Source: Flavobacterium hercynium
GTDB lineage: Bacteria > Bacteroidota > Bacteroidia > Flavobacteriales > Flavobacteriaceae
Length of the DNA stretch: 64,000 nucleotides
Reading direction: 5' to 3'
Assembly: GCF_002217285.1 (NCBI RefSeq)
Contig: NZ_MUGW01000016.1
Coordinates: 79,437-143,436 of the forward strand
Part shown: positions 62,953-64,000 of the stretch, piece after piece
Layout of the letters: every line of letters starts with the position of its first letter
Numbering within the stretch: the first letter of the stretch is position 1
Position numbers and translations under genes: made by a program
The notes under the pieces: model-generated
What the model saw: only the letters and a program-made list of their open reading frames with translations
Told to the model about the DNA's origin: nothing
The model's database searches: none

Positions 62953-63597
62953 TTATCCCTTGTTATTCATTGCAGAAAGCATACCGCCATATACATTGTT
63001 TAAAGAAGCAATGTTTGCAGTCATAGATTGCATTTGTTCTTTTAATTTTGATGCGTTATCAGCTATTACATTATTAGCTTCAGCATTTTTTGAAGCACTT
63101 TCCAGCTGAACTTTGTATAAGCTGTTTAATGACTCCATTTGAGCAGCAGCATTAGCCAATTCTTCTCCATATTTTTTAGTTGAAGCGATTGATTCAGATG
63201 ATGGTGCAATAGCTCTGGCTGCATCTTCGAAGTTTTTGATACTTGTTCCTAAGCTTGAAATTAATTCACCATCAATTTTAGCTTCTTTCAACATTACATC
63301 TAATTTTTGAGATAACAAACCTTTTTCATCAGAAGGATTTGCTTCCAGATGTTTTACTTTGTTATGTCCGTGAGCCAATTCAGGATAAACACGTGTCCAG
63401 TCTAACTCGTGATCAACAGGTTCGAAAGCAGAAAGTGCAAAAATTGCGGCTTCCGTTAACAATCCAACAGAAAGCATAACAGTACCTGTTAAAGGTCCGA
63501 TTTCAAAGTGAGTAATTTTGAATAACGCTCCAACGATTACTACTGCTGCTCCCATTCCGTAAGCAAAATTCATTGTTTTTTTACTTAATAATGCCAT
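62953..63597 (-). CDS. gldL: Gliding motility / T9SS motor protein GldL
   Basis: 214 residues. There are two membrane helices (about 11-28 and 35-57). Residues known to matter for proton transfer are present: K27, H30, E49 and E59. The cytoplasmic tail is alpha-helical and ends YGGMLSAMNNKG, as in F. johnsoniae GldL from memory. GldL forms a pentamer around a GldM dimer and carries the proton channel. No gldK gene precedes it: the 400 bases upstream contain many stops in every minus-strand frame. All visible residues suggest an active protein. Confidence 0.95.
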   Translation of the reverse strand: MALLSKKTMNFAYGMGAAVVIVGALFKITHFEIGPLTGTVMLSVGLLTEAAIFALSAFEPVDHELDWTRVYPELAHGHNKVKHLEANPSDEKGLLSQKLDVMLKEAKIDGELISSLGTSIKNFEDAARAIAPSSESIASTKKYGEELANAAAQMESLNSLYKVQLESASKNAEANNVIADNASKLKEQMQSMTANIASLNNVYGGMLSAMNNKG

Positions 63598-64000
63598 AAT
63601 TCTTTTTGGTTTTGATTTATATTATCGATTAAAATAATGAGGTACACTTGTACTTAAAATTGATGTTATCCAAACCCTCATATCATCTTAGATTACATTT
63701 TCTACAATTGAAAGTAAGCAAAGGTATTTTGTTTCGTAGGATAAATAAATCATATAATTGTCAGTTTAAGACATATTTTTGGAGAGTAAAAAGTTGTTTA
63801 ACATAAGTGATATTTAGGAATGACGCTTGAATTTTAGGAAAGGCGAGTCGCTAAAAAGTGTTTTTAGTATTTAACATTTGTTGTGGTTTGTTGCTTGGGA
63901 GAAGGGGAGTTTTGGATTATGAAAAACTAGTTGCAAGGGAATGTGTTTTTTAGCTTAGAAGTTAATCTATAGCTGCAACTTTGACTAGTCCTAAATAATC
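63598..64000. other. Non-coding region upstream of gldL
   Basis: No gene to the window end on either strand. The segment is AT-rich and holds the gldL promoter; the part beyond 63780 shows nothing recognisable. Confidence 0.75.
63719..63726 (-). promoter_or_regulatory. Bacteroidota -7 box of the gldLM operon
   Basis: On the minus strand this reads TACCTTTG (TAnnTTTG). It gives a leader of about 115 bases to the gldL ATG. No clear -33 TTG lies at 17-20 bases. Its presence supports gldLM being an independent unit. Confidence 0.5.

Overview
The window looks like chromosome from a Flavobacterium of the F. johnsoniae type (Bacteroidota). The evidence is the AT-rich sequence, -7 boxes of the TAnnTTTG type, A-rich translation starts without Shine-Dalgarno sequences, SusC/SusD and GH92 genes, a protein with a type IX secretion (T9SS) C-terminal signal, and close homologues of GldL and GldM. 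The species call is inference. No tRNA, rRNA, CRISPR array, transposase or phage gene was seen.

Layout. 1-3.9 kb: the end of a GapN-like aldehyde dehydrogenase, a secreted M1 metallopeptidase and a secreted esterase with a TPR tail. 4.2-8.5 kb: five tandem paralogues encoding small secreted proteins of unknown function with a C1q/TNF-like C-terminal half. 8.5-16.7 kb: an outer-membrane barrel, an acetyltransferase, a small secreted protein, a complete RND tripartite efflux operon and a small lipoprotein. 16.8-24.8 kb (minus strand): a seven-PAS histidine kinase with a receiver protein, then an operon of three cell-surface genes (a PID-CTERM-like peptide, a T9SS cargo protein and a beta-helix protein). 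25.4-31.0 kb (minus): an esterase and an AraC regulator, downstream of a tightly coupled kaiC-kaiB-kaiB-histidine kinase operon.

31.0-34.6 kb: a family 2 polysaccharide synthase with a textbook sigma-54 promoter and upstream repeat sites. It is followed by a 0.86-kb array of three copies of a palindrome-rich repeat of about 327 bp. 34.6-39.6 kb: class I ribonucleotide reductase (nrdB-nrdA, no ATP-cone), then a TetR / small HMA-like protein / MFS efflux operon. 39.9-50.8 kb: a polysaccharide utilisation locus (LacI regulator, SusC, SusD and two GH92 alpha-mannosidases) with shared operator-like sites, probably for mannose-rich glycans.

51.3-61.3 kb: a type I-like exporter (ABC protein with an atypical ATPase, HlyD-like adaptor, TolC-like channel) followed by two paralogous group II PLP decarboxylases and an aminotransferase. 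This is the most plausible uncharacterised pathway in the window. 61.4-63.6 kb (minus): gldL-gldM, the T9SS/gliding motor pair, isolated from gldK and gldN and closed by a strong terminator.

Best candidates for a second look: the orphan gldLM pair, the clock-like kaiCBB-kinase operon, the exporter/decarboxylase locus, the sigma-54 controlled polysaccharide synthase, the five-gene C1q-like array and the triplicated repeat. Family names come from recognition of motifs; no database search was run.
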